A DNA stretch of 64,000 nucleotides from an uncultured Ruminococcus sp. (GTDB lineage: Bacteria > Bacillota > Clostridia > Oscillospirales > Ruminococcaceae). Under the pieces are notes generated by a model that saw only the letters and a list, made by a program, of their open reading frames with translations, searched no databases and was not told where the DNA came from. The stretch spans positions 1 through 64,000 of the forward strand of contig CAMBLM010000003.1 of NCBI GenBank assembly GCA_945868475.1, read 5' to 3'. Position 1 is the first letter of the stretch. Every line of letters starts with the position of its first letter. Below, piece after piece: positions 24,943 to 33,711 of the stretch. The position numbers and the translations under genes were made by a program.

Positions 24943-25599
24943 TTATAACAATTCCTTAAAACTTTTTATAGTCATATCCGCTTCTTTTTTCAGCTCGTCA
25001 AATTCATCGGGGAAACGCTGTTCAAAAACGCCGACCGTTCTGAAACCGCCAAGCTTCGCAGAGTGGAGAGCGTGGGAAGAATCCTCAAAAACGACCGTGT
25101 GCGCAATATCCGCACCGAGCATCTTTGCGGCTTCAAGAAAAATTTTCGGCGTTTCCTTTCCCTCGCCTACCTCGTCCGAGGTGAGGACGAACTGCATTTT
25201 ACCGAGTATTCCCGTGTTTCTGAGCGAACCCTGCGCAAGTCCCTTTTCGTTCGAGGTAGCAACGCACATTTTCACGCCGTTTTCGGCAAGCTTATCGATG
25301 AATTCTGCTGCGCTCTCTTTAAGCTTTGCTTCGTGGAGATAGCCATGTTCGACAAGCTCCATAATGCGTTCGCCAATCGCTTCGGACGACATCGAAAGAG
25401 AGTAATGCTCCTTTAAAAAGTCACACGCCGAATGAAAGTGAAGCTTTTTGAGCTGAGCCGAAACACTGCTGTCATATTCAAAGCCCTGCTCGGTGATGAA
25501 CCGGATATCCGACTTCACCCATATATCAAGGCTGTCGAGGATAGTTCCGTCCATATCGAAAATAACAGCGGAAATTTCGCCGAGGTTTTTTATCATCAT
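24943..25599 (-). CDS. HAD-superfamily hydrolase (beta-phosphoglucomutase-like)
   Basis: 218-residue cytoplasmic HAD-IA phosphatase or mutase. Motif I is FDMDGTILDS, with the helical cap inserted after it. Motif II is the Thr/Ser of CVATSNEKG, and motif III/IV is around KIFLEAAKMLG and VVFEDSSHAL. It could dephosphorylate sugar phosphates or isomerise them; the general base Asp of DxD is present. Start choice between two adjacent Met codons is uncertain. Six bases after the FAD dehydrogenase stop. Confidence 0.88.
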   Translation of the reverse strand: MMIKNLGEISAVIFDMDGTILDSLDIWVKSDIRFITEQGFEYDSSVSAQLKKLHFHSACDFLKEHYSLSMSSEAIGERIMELVEHGYLHEAKLKESAAEFIDKLAENGVKMCVATSNEKGLAQGSLRNTGILGKMQFVLTSDEVGEGKETPKIFLEAAKMLGADIAHTVVFEDSSHALHSAKLGGFRTVGVFEQRFPDEFDELKKEADMTIKSFKELL

Positions 25600-25605
25600 A
25601 TCGAT

Positions 25606-26985
25606 TTACCTGTAAAGCCTGTCGATTATTCTTGCGGCATAAACGCCCGAAGCCGATGCCTGCGAAAGCGAATGTGTAACGCCCGAGCCGTCGCCGAGGA
25701 CATACATTCCTTTTGATTCGGTTTCAAGGTTGTCATCGACCTTTACAACGGAGTTATAGAATTTAACTTCAACGCCGTAGAGAAGCGTGTCATCATTTGC
25801 AGTACCGGGGGCGATCTTGTCGAGAGCGTAGATCATCTCGATGATATCGTCAAGCTGACGTTTCGGGATAACAAGGCTGAGGTCGCCCGGAGTTGCTCTG
25901 AGGGTAGGGTTGAAGAACATCTGGCTGAAACGATGCTCGTTGGTCCTTCTTCCTGCGATAAGGTCGCCGAAACGCTGAACGAGGATACCGCCGCCGAGCA
26001 TATTGGAGAGCCTTGCGATAGATTCGCCGTAAGCGTTGCTGTCCTTGAACGGTTCGGAGAAGTTGTTCGATACGAGCAGAGCGAAGTTCGTGTTTTCTGT
26101 GTGAAGTTCGGGGTTGGAATAGCTGTGTCCGTTTACGGTAACGATGCCGTTGGTGTTTTCAGCAACGACCTCGCCGTAAGGGTTCATGCAGAATGTTCTT
26201 ACAAGGTCGCCGTATTTCTTCGTGCGGTAAACGATCTTGCTTTCGTATACCTGCTTTGTGATATGCTCAAAAACAGCCGCAGGAAGTTCAACTCTTACAC
26301 CGATATCAACACGGTTGCTGCGTGTCTTGATGCCAAATTTGTCGCAAACGCCCGATATCCACCTTGAACCCGAACGTCCTGCCGCGATAACTACCTGCTT
26401 GCAGTAGATATCGTCCTCGTTCGTACGGACAATGTAGCCATCGCCGTACTTTTCAACGGTTTCCGCAACGGTTTCAAACATAATGTCAACATCGTTGCGG
26501 ACGTAATCATAGATGTTCTGGAGAATATCACGGTTTCTGTCCGTGCCGAGGTGACGTACCTTTGCATCAAGCAGGTGAAGATCGTATTTGAGAGCTTCAG
26601 ACTTTACATCGGAGGAAACGGTGGAATAAAGCTTCGCATCTCCGCCGCCCATTCTGAGGTTTACGCTGTCAACATACTCCATAAGCTCAATAGCTTCTTT
26701 TGCGCCGACGTGCTGATAAAGATCGCCGCCGAAGCTGTTTGTGATGTTGTATTTTCCGTCGGAAAGTCCGCCTGCACCGCCGAAGCCGTGCATTATCGAG
26801 CAGGGCTTGCAGCCGACGCAGCTCTTTATCTTTTTGCCGTCAATAGGGCAAATTCTCTTTGAAATAGGTCTGCCCGAATCGATCATGCAAACCTTTGCGT
26901 TCGTTCTGAGCGTAACGAATTCATAAGCCATAAAAACGCCTGCCGCGCCTGCGCCAATGACAACAACGTCATAATCTTTTCTCAT
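25606..26985 (-). CDS. FAD-dependent dehydrogenase (COG2509 type)
   Basis: 459-residue NAD(P)/FAD-dependent oxidoreductase. The Rossmann motif is VVVIGAGAAGVFMAYE at the N-terminus. A Cys-rich segment follows (RICPIDGKKIKSCVGCKPC), then MHGFGGAGGLSDGKYN, which are signatures of the uncharacterised COG2509 family. The C-terminal FAD contact is YVLGDGSGVTHSLSQASASG. The reaction is not known. It is first in the six-gene minus-strand run; AAAGGA precedes the start. Confidence 0.88.
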   Translation of the reverse strand: MRKDYDVVVIGAGAAGVFMAYEFVTLRTNAKVCMIDSGRPISKRICPIDGKKIKSCVGCKPCSIMHGFGGAGGLSDGKYNITNSFGGDLYQHVGAKEAIELMEYVDSVNLRMGGGDAKLYSTVSSDVKSEALKYDLHLLDAKVRHLGTDRNRDILQNIYDYVRNDVDIMFETVAETVEKYGDGYIVRTNEDDIYCKQVVIAAGRSGSRWISGVCDKFGIKTRSNRVDIGVRVELPAAVFEHITKQVYESKIVYRTKKYGDLVRTFCMNPYGEVVAENTNGIVTVNGHSYSNPELHTENTNFALLVSNNFSEPFKDSNAYGESIARLSNMLGGGILVQRFGDLIAGRRTNEHRFSQMFFNPTLRATPGDLSLVIPKRQLDDIIEMIYALDKIAPGTANDDTLLYGVEVKFYNSVVKVDDNLETESKGMYVLGDGSGVTHSLSQASASGVYAARIIDRLYR

Positions 26986-27073
26986 TTTAAAAGTATCCTT
27001 TCACTGTAAAAAGTTTGTCAAAACTCATATTTCACCATTATAATTGTAACGCTTTTGCGCGGTTTTGTCAATA

Positions 27074-27090
27074 ATACTAAACACCAATCA
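27074..27090. repeat. Lone terminal repeat of MITE family A
   Basis: ATACTAAACACCAATCA matches the end of the family A elements, but no matching right end follows. A degraded copy. Confidence 0.45.
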
Positions 27091-27143
27091 TACGGTATTT
27101 CAATGAGTGAATTGATTTTATCAAATTATTAGTAAGCTATATA

Positions 27144-27161
27144 GGGGACATTTCCCGTCCC
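27144..27161. repeat. GGGGAC palindrome
   Basis: GGGGAC-ATTTCCC-GTCCCC, a relative of the palindrome at 77-95. It is followed by CTACAG as at the other copies. Confidence 0.5.
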
Positions 27162-27262
27162 CTACAGAAATTACACCTAAAATATTGGTTTTGCAACGGG
27201 CAGATATGGAATCCGCCCCTACGGGGATTGTGGAAAATTGCGGAGCAAAATAATTACGAATT

Positions 27263-27364
27263 ATACTAAACACCAATTAAAAACTATACAAAAAATCAAG
27301 CAAAATCTCTGATATAAGGGTTGTGCGCAGATTTTTTGTCTATAGTTTTATTGGTGTTTAGTAT
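27263..27364. repeat. MITE-like element A, copy 2
   Basis: ATACTAAACACCAAT ... ATTGGTGTTTAGTAT, 102 bp. The left arm has AAAAAATCAAGC and the right arm GCGCAGATTTTTT. It is therefore the reverse orientation of copy 1 and almost identical to copy 35803-35904. Confidence 0.85.
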
Positions 27365-27412
27365 TACGCATTACGAATTACGAATTGAATAAGGCTTCCA
27401 TAAAAAGAAAGC

Positions 27413-27439
27413 GCCCTCGTCAGGGGTAAGGACGAGGGC
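27413..27439 (-). terminator. Terminator of the candidate RNA gene
   Basis: GCCCTCGTC pairs with GACGAGGGC. On the minus strand it is followed by GCGCTTTCTTTTTATG. It lies directly downstream of the structured RNA candidate and has no protein gene to serve. Confidence 0.75.
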
Positions 27440-27637
27440 AAAGATTATGATATAGGATTATTGGGGGATCTTCGGAATATCGGGGTAAGAATATTCCGAA
27501 GTATGCTCTTATCTGCGGCAAACGGGCCGCTGCTTACGACCTCAGGGGTGAATGACCGTAAGCTTTTAATAAAAGCTATGAAAGGAAGCAGCCGGTCGGT
27601 GTGTGCGCCCTCCCGACTACGGTTATAATAATAACCT
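27440..27637 (-). ncRNA. Candidate structured non-coding RNA
   Basis: Minus-strand transcript with several separate stems: GTCGG/CCGAC around GAGGGCGCACACA; CTGCTT/AAGCAG enclosing the AGCTTTTATTAAAAGCT hairpin and the stem TACGGTCA/TGAGGTCGTA; CGGC/GCCG; and a strong CTTCGGAATAT/ATATTCCGAAG hairpin. A terminator follows at once. It lies in an 839-base gap without a credible protein gene; the 92-codon frame across it has no ribosome-binding site and no protein-like pattern. Class not certain: size and layout recall the clostridial raiA RNA or 6S RNA, but I could not check either. Confidence 0.6.
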
Positions 27638-27824
27638 ATGTTTGTGTTACTTTTGTGAAAATAAGCTGAAATAAAGCTGAAAACAGGCAGTTGCGCAGCC
27701 TGCTTGCCCCTATGACATTCCAAAGTCGGTACAGCAACAGCAGTTTCCGCAGATCGGTTTATTTCCTGCCGAAATCAGTACACCGAACATTATCGACAGG
27801 ATTGCTTCAACTTTTTATCGACTC

Positions 27825-28694
27825 TTAATCATCTATTATCTCCACAACATCATCTATAACCAAACTATCATCGAAGACATCTTCCAATTCGTCCTCATAT
27901 ATATCGTATTGCAAATAATCGGTATCATATGTGTTCTGCTGTACTTTCGGAGTTATGCCTACCCTTTTATTTAAATACACTGACAGCTTATCCTCAAAGG
28001 CTTCCCTCGCTTCATCCGTGAATCCAAAAACTGAATATAATGTCACCTTGCTGTCAATGTCCTCGGCAGAAATTCCTGCTTCATAATAATCACTGACCGA
28101 ATGTGTGTATATCCAGTTGGGGCAGTACACCTTATCATTTATAACAATAGAATAATCGGAAGCAAATTCCTTCGTCACAGCCGACTTATCACCCGAAAAA
28201 ACAGTATCAAATTCTTCACGGGCAATTCTTATCTGGTCATCGTCCGAATCAAGATAAACCGACAATGCACTTTCAGCCTCGTCCTTTGCAATATCAAAGC
28301 TTGTAATGAATGAATAAACATTCGCATACTCCGTTATGTCGGACGGTGCATTTTCGATCGATGGGAAAGAGCTTATCCAGTCCCCGACCTCATTTTCATC
28401 ACGCAACCGAAGAAGTTCGACGGGGATATCATCCAATACTCTGTTACATGGTTGATAAAAGCATGAGTTTTCATCTCCGCCAACATCAAGTCCGCTTGAA
28501 AACGGGGTTGGCATTACTTTTTCGGCAGTCGTCAGATCCATATAGGCTTTATCCTCCACAGTATTAACTGTTGAAGCAGCAGATTGGTTCTTCTCCCAAC
28601 GTTCGCTGTCCTGTGTGTTGCCACAAGCACTTAATAAGCATAATGATAAGCTCACTGCGCATAACGCAAGAATGTTTTTTGATGTGTTTTTCAT
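27825..28694 (-). CDS. Lipoprotein of unknown function
   Basis: 289-residue predicted lipoprotein: signal NILALCAVSLSLCLLSAC with lipobox LSAC, then an acidic, Asp/Glu-rich domain. Two segments look like internal repeats of an unusual pattern: FDIAKDEAESALSVYLDSDDD near residue 130 and FTDEAREAFEDKLSVYLNKR near residue 230, each an amphipathic helix ending LSVYL. The ATG at 28694 has AGGAGG eight bases ahead; an in-frame GTG at 28703 overlaps that site and is rejected. Upstream lies a headless M23 remnant running into it in another frame. No family recognised. Confidence 0.75.
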   Translation of the reverse strand: MKNTSKNILALCAVSLSLCLLSACGNTQDSERWEKNQSAASTVNTVEDKAYMDLTTAEKVMPTPFSSGLDVGGDENSCFYQPCNRVLDDIPVELLRLRDENEVGDWISSFPSIENAPSDITEYANVYSFITSFDIAKDEAESALSVYLDSDDDQIRIAREEFDTVFSGDKSAVTKEFASDYSIVINDKVYCPNWIYTHSVSDYYEAGISAEDIDSKVTLYSVFGFTDEAREAFEDKLSVYLNKRVGITPKVQQNTYDTDYLQYDIYEDELEDVFDDSLVIDDVVEIIDD

Positions 28695-29211
28695 TTTTCG
28701 CACCTCCTGTTAATATGTGAAACCTATATGTGGAAATAATGGTTGTATCATAATTTACATTATTTGAACTATCTCCGCCATAATATGCACCAATGGTATT
28801 TACATCAATGTGTAAATGATAACCAGTTGACCCAGCCCCTTCTTTACCAACATATCCAATTAAATCTGAATAATTTACTTGTTCATCAACACTAACACTT
28901 GGACTATTATCCATGTGAAGATATCTTACTGTGTACCCGTTATTTCCAACGACAACAGCATAATATCCTGCTGACGCTGAATATTTTGAAACCTTAACAG
29001 TACCTTTATTTATGGAGTATATTGGGTATTTGGCAATAGCACCAGATGTTGTTTCGACAATATCTAAACCATAATGAGATGATTTATATTCCTGAGATAT
29101 CTTTTTTGCAATATAAGGACTTCTAAAGGAATAAGAGCAACCTGTACAATAATTTCCGCTTATAGTTGCATCATAAGATGACGAATTATTTCTTACTCTG
29201 AACCTATGTAT
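28564..29211 (-). pseudogene. M23-family metallopeptidase remnant without a start
   Basis: Read in the frame that stays open from 29226 down to 28564, the translation contains an M23 (LytM-like) zinc peptidase core: HYGLDIV (HxxxD ligands), RYLHMDN and STGYHLHIDV (HLH motif). There is no signal peptide and no start codon: the frame opens after a TAA in the sigma gene, and the only Met is inside the core. The 5' part was apparently lost where the sigma gene and this one were joined. The frame also overruns 131 bases into the downstream lipoprotein gene, so its own stop may be lost. Codon use is AT-rich compared with distant neighbours. Confidence 0.75.
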
Positions 29212-29609
29212 CCCTTGTCGTCCATTTTATTGATAACTTCCAGAATAAAGTTTATCTCAACGGTCGAAAGGACTTCATTGATATCGGGCATCTCAATATT
29301 TTCCGCGGATATTTCTTCGTCAAGCAAAACATTCTTATCGGGTTTTTCCCTGCGCAGAATGTCATAAGAAGTGTTCCTAACTATAATAACGATGAAAGAA
29401 GCCGTTTTGCTACAAACAGGAGAAGAAATTTTAAAAATATTTTTTGCTATCTTTACAAAGCTTTCCTGAACAGCCTCCTCGGCGAGTGCAGAACTATGTA
29501 AGATCGACATTGCCTTTTGCATCATCATGCCTTTGTAATGTTCATATATCTCTGTAAATTTTTCCTTATCGCTCGGTTCATCTATGAGTGTAAGATAGAA
29601 GCTCAACAT
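29193..29609 (-). pseudogene. ECF sigma factor truncated before the end of region 4
   Basis: 138 codons with a sigma-70 region 2 (FTEIYEHYKGMMMQKAMSIL, then ALAEEAVQESFVKIAKNI) and the linker SYDILRREKPDK. Region 4 begins (FILEVINKMDDKG) but stops after YIGSE; the helix-turn-helix expected about 40 residues further is absent. The break coincides with the start of the M23 remnant, so a deletion probably fused the two. The start at 29609 is placed at the Met before LSFYLTLIDEPSDKEKF; the ribosome-binding site there is weak. Confidence 0.7.
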
Positions 29610-29678
29610 AATTATCACGTTCCCACATATCTTTCCTATACTTTCTATACATAATATACCATATCTGTAAATAAAAAG

Positions 29679-29708
29679 CAAGAGCATCACTCGATTGTGA
29701 TGCTCTTG
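29679..29708 (-). terminator. Terminator of the protease/anchored-protein operon
   Basis: CAAGAGCATCAC pairs perfectly with GTGATGCTCTTG. On the minus strand it is followed by CTTTTTATTT. It lies after the gene ending at 29752. Confidence 0.8.
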
Positions 29709-29751
29709 TTCTCTAAAATATCTGTTCCGAAAAAGCAGTATCGGCGAACCT

Positions 29752-30714
29752 TTATCTGCATGAATATTTATTTGTACCGATGATACAAATTGCCGCCGCA
29801 GATACCGCCGCCAAAACTGCCGCTGTGGGATAATGACCCGTCTTGGGGTTAGGCGCATCGGGTTCTTCCTTTATCGCCTCGGTCGGCTGAATATCGTCTG
29901 CTGCCGTATCTTCGGTTTCTTCGTCGGGATATTCGACGATCCAGTTATCGCTTACCTCAAAATCATCGCCCTCTGCTCCTGCGGCATCGCCGTCCGAGTT
30001 CAGAAATTCGGTGTATTGTTCCCTTGCATTTTCAAGCAGTTCTTCCCCGCTGATAAGATAATTTTCGTTGTTCAAATAATTATAAAAGCTGAAATACTTT
30101 TCTTCATTATCGGAGATCAGCAGGATATTGTATCCGCTGTTGTCTTCGGTGAGATATGCCTGCTCATAGGACATTATCTCGCTGTATGCAGGCTCGTCCG
30201 AACGGATGAAATCATAAAGCTCCTCGTTATAACCGCCCACGGAAGTGCCGACTATCTCCCATTCGCCCGAATGTTCCGTACTCTTTTCCAAAAAGGCATT
30301 ATATTTCTTTTCATCGCACTGGGATAAGTACGAGCTGTACTTTTCCAAAGCGGTATTAACATCTTCGATCTGCTGAAATTCCGTAAAAGCTATCAGATTA
30401 TTATTTGCATCAAGCGTAGGAACGATATAATATCCCGAGAATATGAGCATATCAGCCGCAGTTTCAGCCTCGAACGATTTTGAGTAGTCCAGCACATAAA
30501 ACGGCATAGCCTTTTCAAAATCGAACGTAACATTCTGAGTTCCGTATAAAAAAAAGTAGCTGCCCAAATCACCGTCGTATAAATTTGAACTTATATCATT
30601 GGCAATGCTTTCGTCTGCGTAAAATTCATCCATCGGTTCGTATGCATACGCCGTAACGGAAACCGCCATAACAGCGGCAAAACCAAGCACCGCACTCAAA
30701 AATTTTTTTATCAT
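29752..30714 (-). CDS. Secreted protein with NPKTG sorting-type C-terminus
   Basis: 320 residues with a signal peptide (FLSAVLGFAAVMAVSVTAYA) and an acidic mature domain of no recognised family. The C-terminus reads PNPKTGHYPTAAVLAAVSA, then a hydrophobic stretch and NKYSCR. This is a sortase-type signal (NPKTG, helix, basic end) like the NPATG tail of the protein at 45657. The ATG at 30714 has GAGGTG six bases ahead; an earlier in-frame ATG at 30732 lies in the previous stop region. Follows the papain-like gene by 17 bases, so it is probably its anchored partner or substrate. Confidence 0.75.
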   Translation of the reverse strand: MIKKFLSAVLGFAAVMAVSVTAYAYEPMDEFYADESIANDISSNLYDGDLGSYFFLYGTQNVTFDFEKAMPFYVLDYSKSFEAETAADMLIFSGYYIVPTLDANNNLIAFTEFQQIEDVNTALEKYSSYLSQCDEKKYNAFLEKSTEHSGEWEIVGTSVGGYNEELYDFIRSDEPAYSEIMSYEQAYLTEDNSGYNILLISDNEEKYFSFYNYLNNENYLISGEELLENAREQYTEFLNSDGDAAGAEGDDFEVSDNWIVEYPDEETEDTAADDIQPTEAIKEEPDAPNPKTGHYPTAAVLAAVSAAAICIIGTNKYSCR

Positions 30715-30731
30715 AATAAGCACCTCTTCCA

Positions 30732-31700
30732 TTAACTTACAGTCATATATTTAGTATATTTATTTGTTTTACTTGATGTTATAGTTTCATATTTCGCGGT
30801 TATAACATTTCCCTTATTTACTGGTGACGGATTATTATATCTAACAAACATGTCTTGGTCGTCAGTAGCTGTTGCCACACAGACATGATTTCCAGCTGAA
30901 TTCACAAAAAGCATTATTACAGGTCTGTTATTATTTATTTCATTTGAAATATTTGATATATCGGTAGCAACCGTATAGGATCCGGAACACGTATGTTTCG
31001 TGCCTGTTGCATATTCAATTGCTTTTTTTATATCCCTTTCTGTGCCGGTTTCATTGACCATTTTATCCGTATCCTTCACATATTTAACTATAGCTTCTTG
31101 CGTGACAGAACAACCATAATATTCTGAAATCATTTCGGAGCAAGCTGCCCAACATAAATTGCTATCTTCCTGAGCAATCAACGGAACACCTATATCTGTA
31201 AACTTACACGGTATAAACGTTCCGCTTAATGTAACAGCTTGTGTTGATAAATTTTTTAATTCTATTTTGTATTCTCCTGCTGTTTTTATGGTATAATTTC
31301 CTTTTAACGTACCTCCAGAAAATACAAAATAGGTTGTTTTCTTTGTATTTATTTCATAAATTCCTATTCTAAATTCGGTACTATCTAATGCGGGTGTATA
31401 TGTAAAATCGAATACTATAATGTCATTGACTCCCAAGCTGTAAGAATTAGTTGTCCGTTTTATTTTATTAGGATCAACTGTAACATTGAGTCTATGCGCA
31501 CTCTGCATTGCAACAGTTGATTTTGGGGCGGTTAATACAAAAGAATCTATGTATTCTACATCATAATTTGATGTGTCACCGTCATCGACTTCTTCCATCA
31601 TCACCTCGCTAAATATTTCATTAGTGGCTGTGGTTTGCGGACATATTGTAAAAACCATAGCTAAACAAGCCAGTAATGATATTACCATTTTTAGTTTCAT
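30732..31700 (-). CDS. Secreted papain-like cysteine peptidase
   Basis: 322 residues with a signal peptide (MVISLLACLAMVFTICPQTTA). There is an N-terminal beta-rich domain (about 60-160), then a papain-like/C39-like peptidase domain from about 168: VPLIAQEDSNLCWAACSEM holds the Gln and catalytic Cys, and NSAGNHVCVATATDD the His. PVNKGNVITAKYE follows where a final Asn or Asp is expected. Codon use is clearly AT-richer than in most neighbours, which suggests transfer. First gene of a two-gene unit; the next encodes an NPKTG-anchored protein. Confidence 0.82.
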   Translation of the reverse strand: MKLKMVISLLACLAMVFTICPQTTATNEIFSEVMMEEVDDGDTSNYDVEYIDSFVLTAPKSTVAMQSAHRLNVTVDPNKIKRTTNSYSLGVNDIIVFDFTYTPALDSTEFRIGIYEINTKKTTYFVFSGGTLKGNYTIKTAGEYKIELKNLSTQAVTLSGTFIPCKFTDIGVPLIAQEDSNLCWAACSEMISEYYGCSVTQEAIVKYVKDTDKMVNETGTERDIKKAIEYATGTKHTCSGSYTVATDISNISNEINNNRPVIMLFVNSAGNHVCVATATDDQDMFVRYNNPSPVNKGNVITAKYETITSSKTNKYTKYMTVS

Positions 31701-31948
31701 TGAATCATTCTTTCAAAACCAATAAATTATTAATTTTATACTATAATCATATATGTTTATTCAAAAATATCGACCTATATTCGACAAACAGCATAAAAAA
31801 AGAATGAATTAACATTTGTGTAAATATAACTCAATTACGCCAAAGTTATCTTATCGGAATTAAAATATTTTTCAAAATTACTCTGATACATTACTTACCT
31901 TTCTAATCTGTTTTGTGGTATATTTACTAAAGGGCATAAAATTCCGCA
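31701..31948. other. AT-rich intergenic region
   Basis: 248 bases between the papain-like gene (upstream side) and the HD-nucleotidase stop, very AT-rich. It probably holds the promoter of the protease operon, but I could not pick a -10/-35 pair with confidence. Confidence 0.5.
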
Positions 31949-32548
31949 TTAATTCCCCGCCTGTTCGTCAAGCGTCTTGCCATAGCTCGGAAGAAAATTC
32001 TTAACGAAATAATCAGCCTCGGGCATTGCCATTTCCTCTATCGAGCGCAGGGTCGCTTTTTCCGCACTCACGAAGTCGGAATTGCCCGTCACGCGTTCCT
32101 CTATGCACTTTATCAGTGCCGAAAGCTTGTCTGCGGCTTTCACCAGACGCCAAAGCTCACGCTCCTCCGCAGAGGTGTTTTCATCGGGTGACAAAAGCGG
32201 CGAAATTTCGCCCTGCATTTCTTCGGGGAGCATCGAAACAAGTCGGTTTTTTGCATTGTCCTCGACCTGCCTGTAGGCGGAGCGTATCTCGGGACTGCCG
32301 TACTTCACGGGAGTGGGCAGGTCGCCCGTTATTATCTCGGTAACATCGTGAAAAACACCGAGCAGAGCGCATCTTTCGGCGTTGTAGCTTTTGCCGAAAT
32401 AAGTATTCCCGATGACCGCAAGGCTGTGCGCTATCATTGCCGTTTCAAGGCTGTGTTCGGAGATATTTTCGTTCCTTGTGTTGCGCATAAGTCCCCAGCG
32501 GTTTATAAGCTTCATTCGTGAAAGCATTGAGTAAAACTGATTTTCCAT
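31949..32548 (-). CDS. HD-domain 5'-deoxynucleotidase (YfbR-like)
   Basis: 199-residue HD-superfamily phosphohydrolase; YfbR relatives remove phosphate from dNMPs. Metal ligands are seen as ISEHSLETAMIAH and LLGVFHDVTEIITGDLPTP, followed by ELWRLVKAADKLSALIKC with the C-terminal Asp. The start at 32548 has AAAGGAGAGA in front of it; the frame is open far upstream without a site. Divergent from the DUF2975 operon. Metabolic partner genes are not nearby. Confidence 0.9.
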   Translation of the reverse strand: MENQFYSMLSRMKLINRWGLMRNTRNENISEHSLETAMIAHSLAVIGNTYFGKSYNAERCALLGVFHDVTEIITGDLPTPVKYGSPEIRSAYRQVEDNAKNRLVSMLPEEMQGEISPLLSPDENTSAEERELWRLVKAADKLSALIKCIEERVTGNSDFVSAEKATLRSIEEMAMPEADYFVKNFLPSYGKTLDEQAGN

Positions 32549-32711
32549 TCCGATCTCTCCTTTTGTGTTTATTCTATCACAAAAGGCACTTTTTTTCAAG
32601 CTTTTGCTGTCCGATAAAGCGTACAGCCGAATAATTGTGCAAAAAGCACCGAATTTCGATGCTGATTTTATGCAAAACAAGAAAATATTATCGTTTATCG
32701 ATAAAAAGGTA

Positions 32712-32740
32712 TTGACAAATGATATCCACCGTGCTATCAT
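32712..32740 (+). promoter_or_regulatory. Consensus promoter of the DUF2975 module
   Basis: TTGACA, 17 bases, TATCAT. TGATATCCAC overlaps it (32720-32729), and a near copy TGATATCCCA lies at 32767-32776 in the leader, so a repressor could bind twice. The HTH gene of the operon is the obvious candidate. Confidence 0.75.
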
Positions 32741-32797
32741 ACTGTCAAAGGGAAAAACCTTGGGGTGATATCCCACATACAGAAAGGAACGGTCATT

Positions 32798-33277
32798 ATG
32801 AACAATAAGAAAAACAAAAAATGGACAGATACAATGTCGCTCACGCTTTCAAGGGTCATCGTATGGGTGCTTGCGGTGATATTTGCCGCCGCTGTTGTTT
32901 ACGCCACGGTGTCGCTCATCTCATCATCGTGGGGACCGCTCGCAATGGTGTGGGATATGGGACTTGACCCCGTGGGATTTTATATAGCTTTTTATGCCTG
33001 TGCAGTGCTTGCGTTCACGGCACTTTTCTTCCTCAATAAGCTTCTCTCCAACATAAGCCGAGGAAAAGTTTTCATCGAGGAAAATGTCAAGCTTATCCGA
33101 ATTCTTTCGTGGTGCTGTTACCTTGTCGGCATCGTCCTCGCCGTTTACAGCATCTGGGCATATCCTTTCATCGTAATTGCGGCGGCAGCTGCTTTCTTCG
33201 GACTTATAATCCGTGTGCTGAAAAACGTCTTTGCAAAGGCTGTGCAGATCCAGGAAGAGAATGAGGGAACGATATGA
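32798..33277 (+). CDS. DUF2975-family membrane protein
   Basis: 159 residues with four hydrophobic segments (about 20-45, 62-85, 105-125, 130-145), the layout of DUF2975 proteins. The segment FFLNKLLSNISRGKVFIEENVKLIRILSWC is the family's most typical part (read in pieces). AAAGGAAC lies eight bases before the ATG at 32798; a Met eleven codons upstream has no site. DUF2975 genes usually sit beside a small Cro/CI-type regulator, as here. Function unknown. Confidence 0.82.
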   Translation: MNNKKNKKWTDTMSLTLSRVIVWVLAVIFAAAVVYATVSLISSSWGPLAMVWDMGLDPVGFYIAFYACAVLAFTALFFLNKLLSNISRGKVFIEENVKLIRILSWCCYLVGIVLAVYSIWAYPFIVIAAAAAFFGLIIRVLKNVFAKAVQIQEENEGTI

Positions 33278-33711
33278 AAGCAAAATATCCTCTGCTGTCA
33301 CTGATAAGCATTGCCGCTTGCGGAATTATCGGAACTGCTTGGGCAGAGTTTATGATAAAGCTGGGCGGTCTGCGTTATGCATCTGACGGTGGAAATGCGC
33401 TGCCAATGCTGTTCCTGCTGACCTTTGCGGCGGTCTCGGTGATATACGCTGCAGCGGAAAGGCTCGGCATAAAATTCGGATTTTCCAAGGGCGAATTCTT
33501 CATCTGGTTTGTCATTATACCGTTCTTGGTGATCCCGATCTGTCTGATGATAGGCAATGCCGCAGGTCTGGATTCGCTGCTGTTAGGCGCTGCATTTCTG
33601 GTCATGGAAACGGCATATATCATCGCAGCGATATTCTGTACGGCACGTCTGATATTATATATAATCCTCACAGCTTTAAGGAAAGGTGACTTAAATGGCT
33701 ATAATAGTTAA
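33274..33711 (+). CDS. Four-helix membrane protein
   Basis: 145 residues with four predicted membrane helices and few polar residues. No family recognised. It starts four bases before the end of the DUF2975 gene and overlaps the next gene by 17 bases, so it belongs to the same operon and probably the same membrane complex or response. Confidence 0.75.
   Translation: MKAKYPLLSLISIAACGIIGTAWAEFMIKLGGLRYASDGGNALPMLFLLTFAAVSVIYAAAERLGIKFGFSKGEFFIWFVIIPFLVIPICLMIGNAAGLDSLLLGAAFLVMETAYIIAAIFCTARLILYIILTALRKGDLNGYNS

Noticed and set aside
27445-27723. 92-codon minus-strand frame over the gap at 27.4-27.7 kb
   Set aside because: No ribosome-binding site, no family pattern, and it crosses several strong stems; a structured RNA explains the stretch better.
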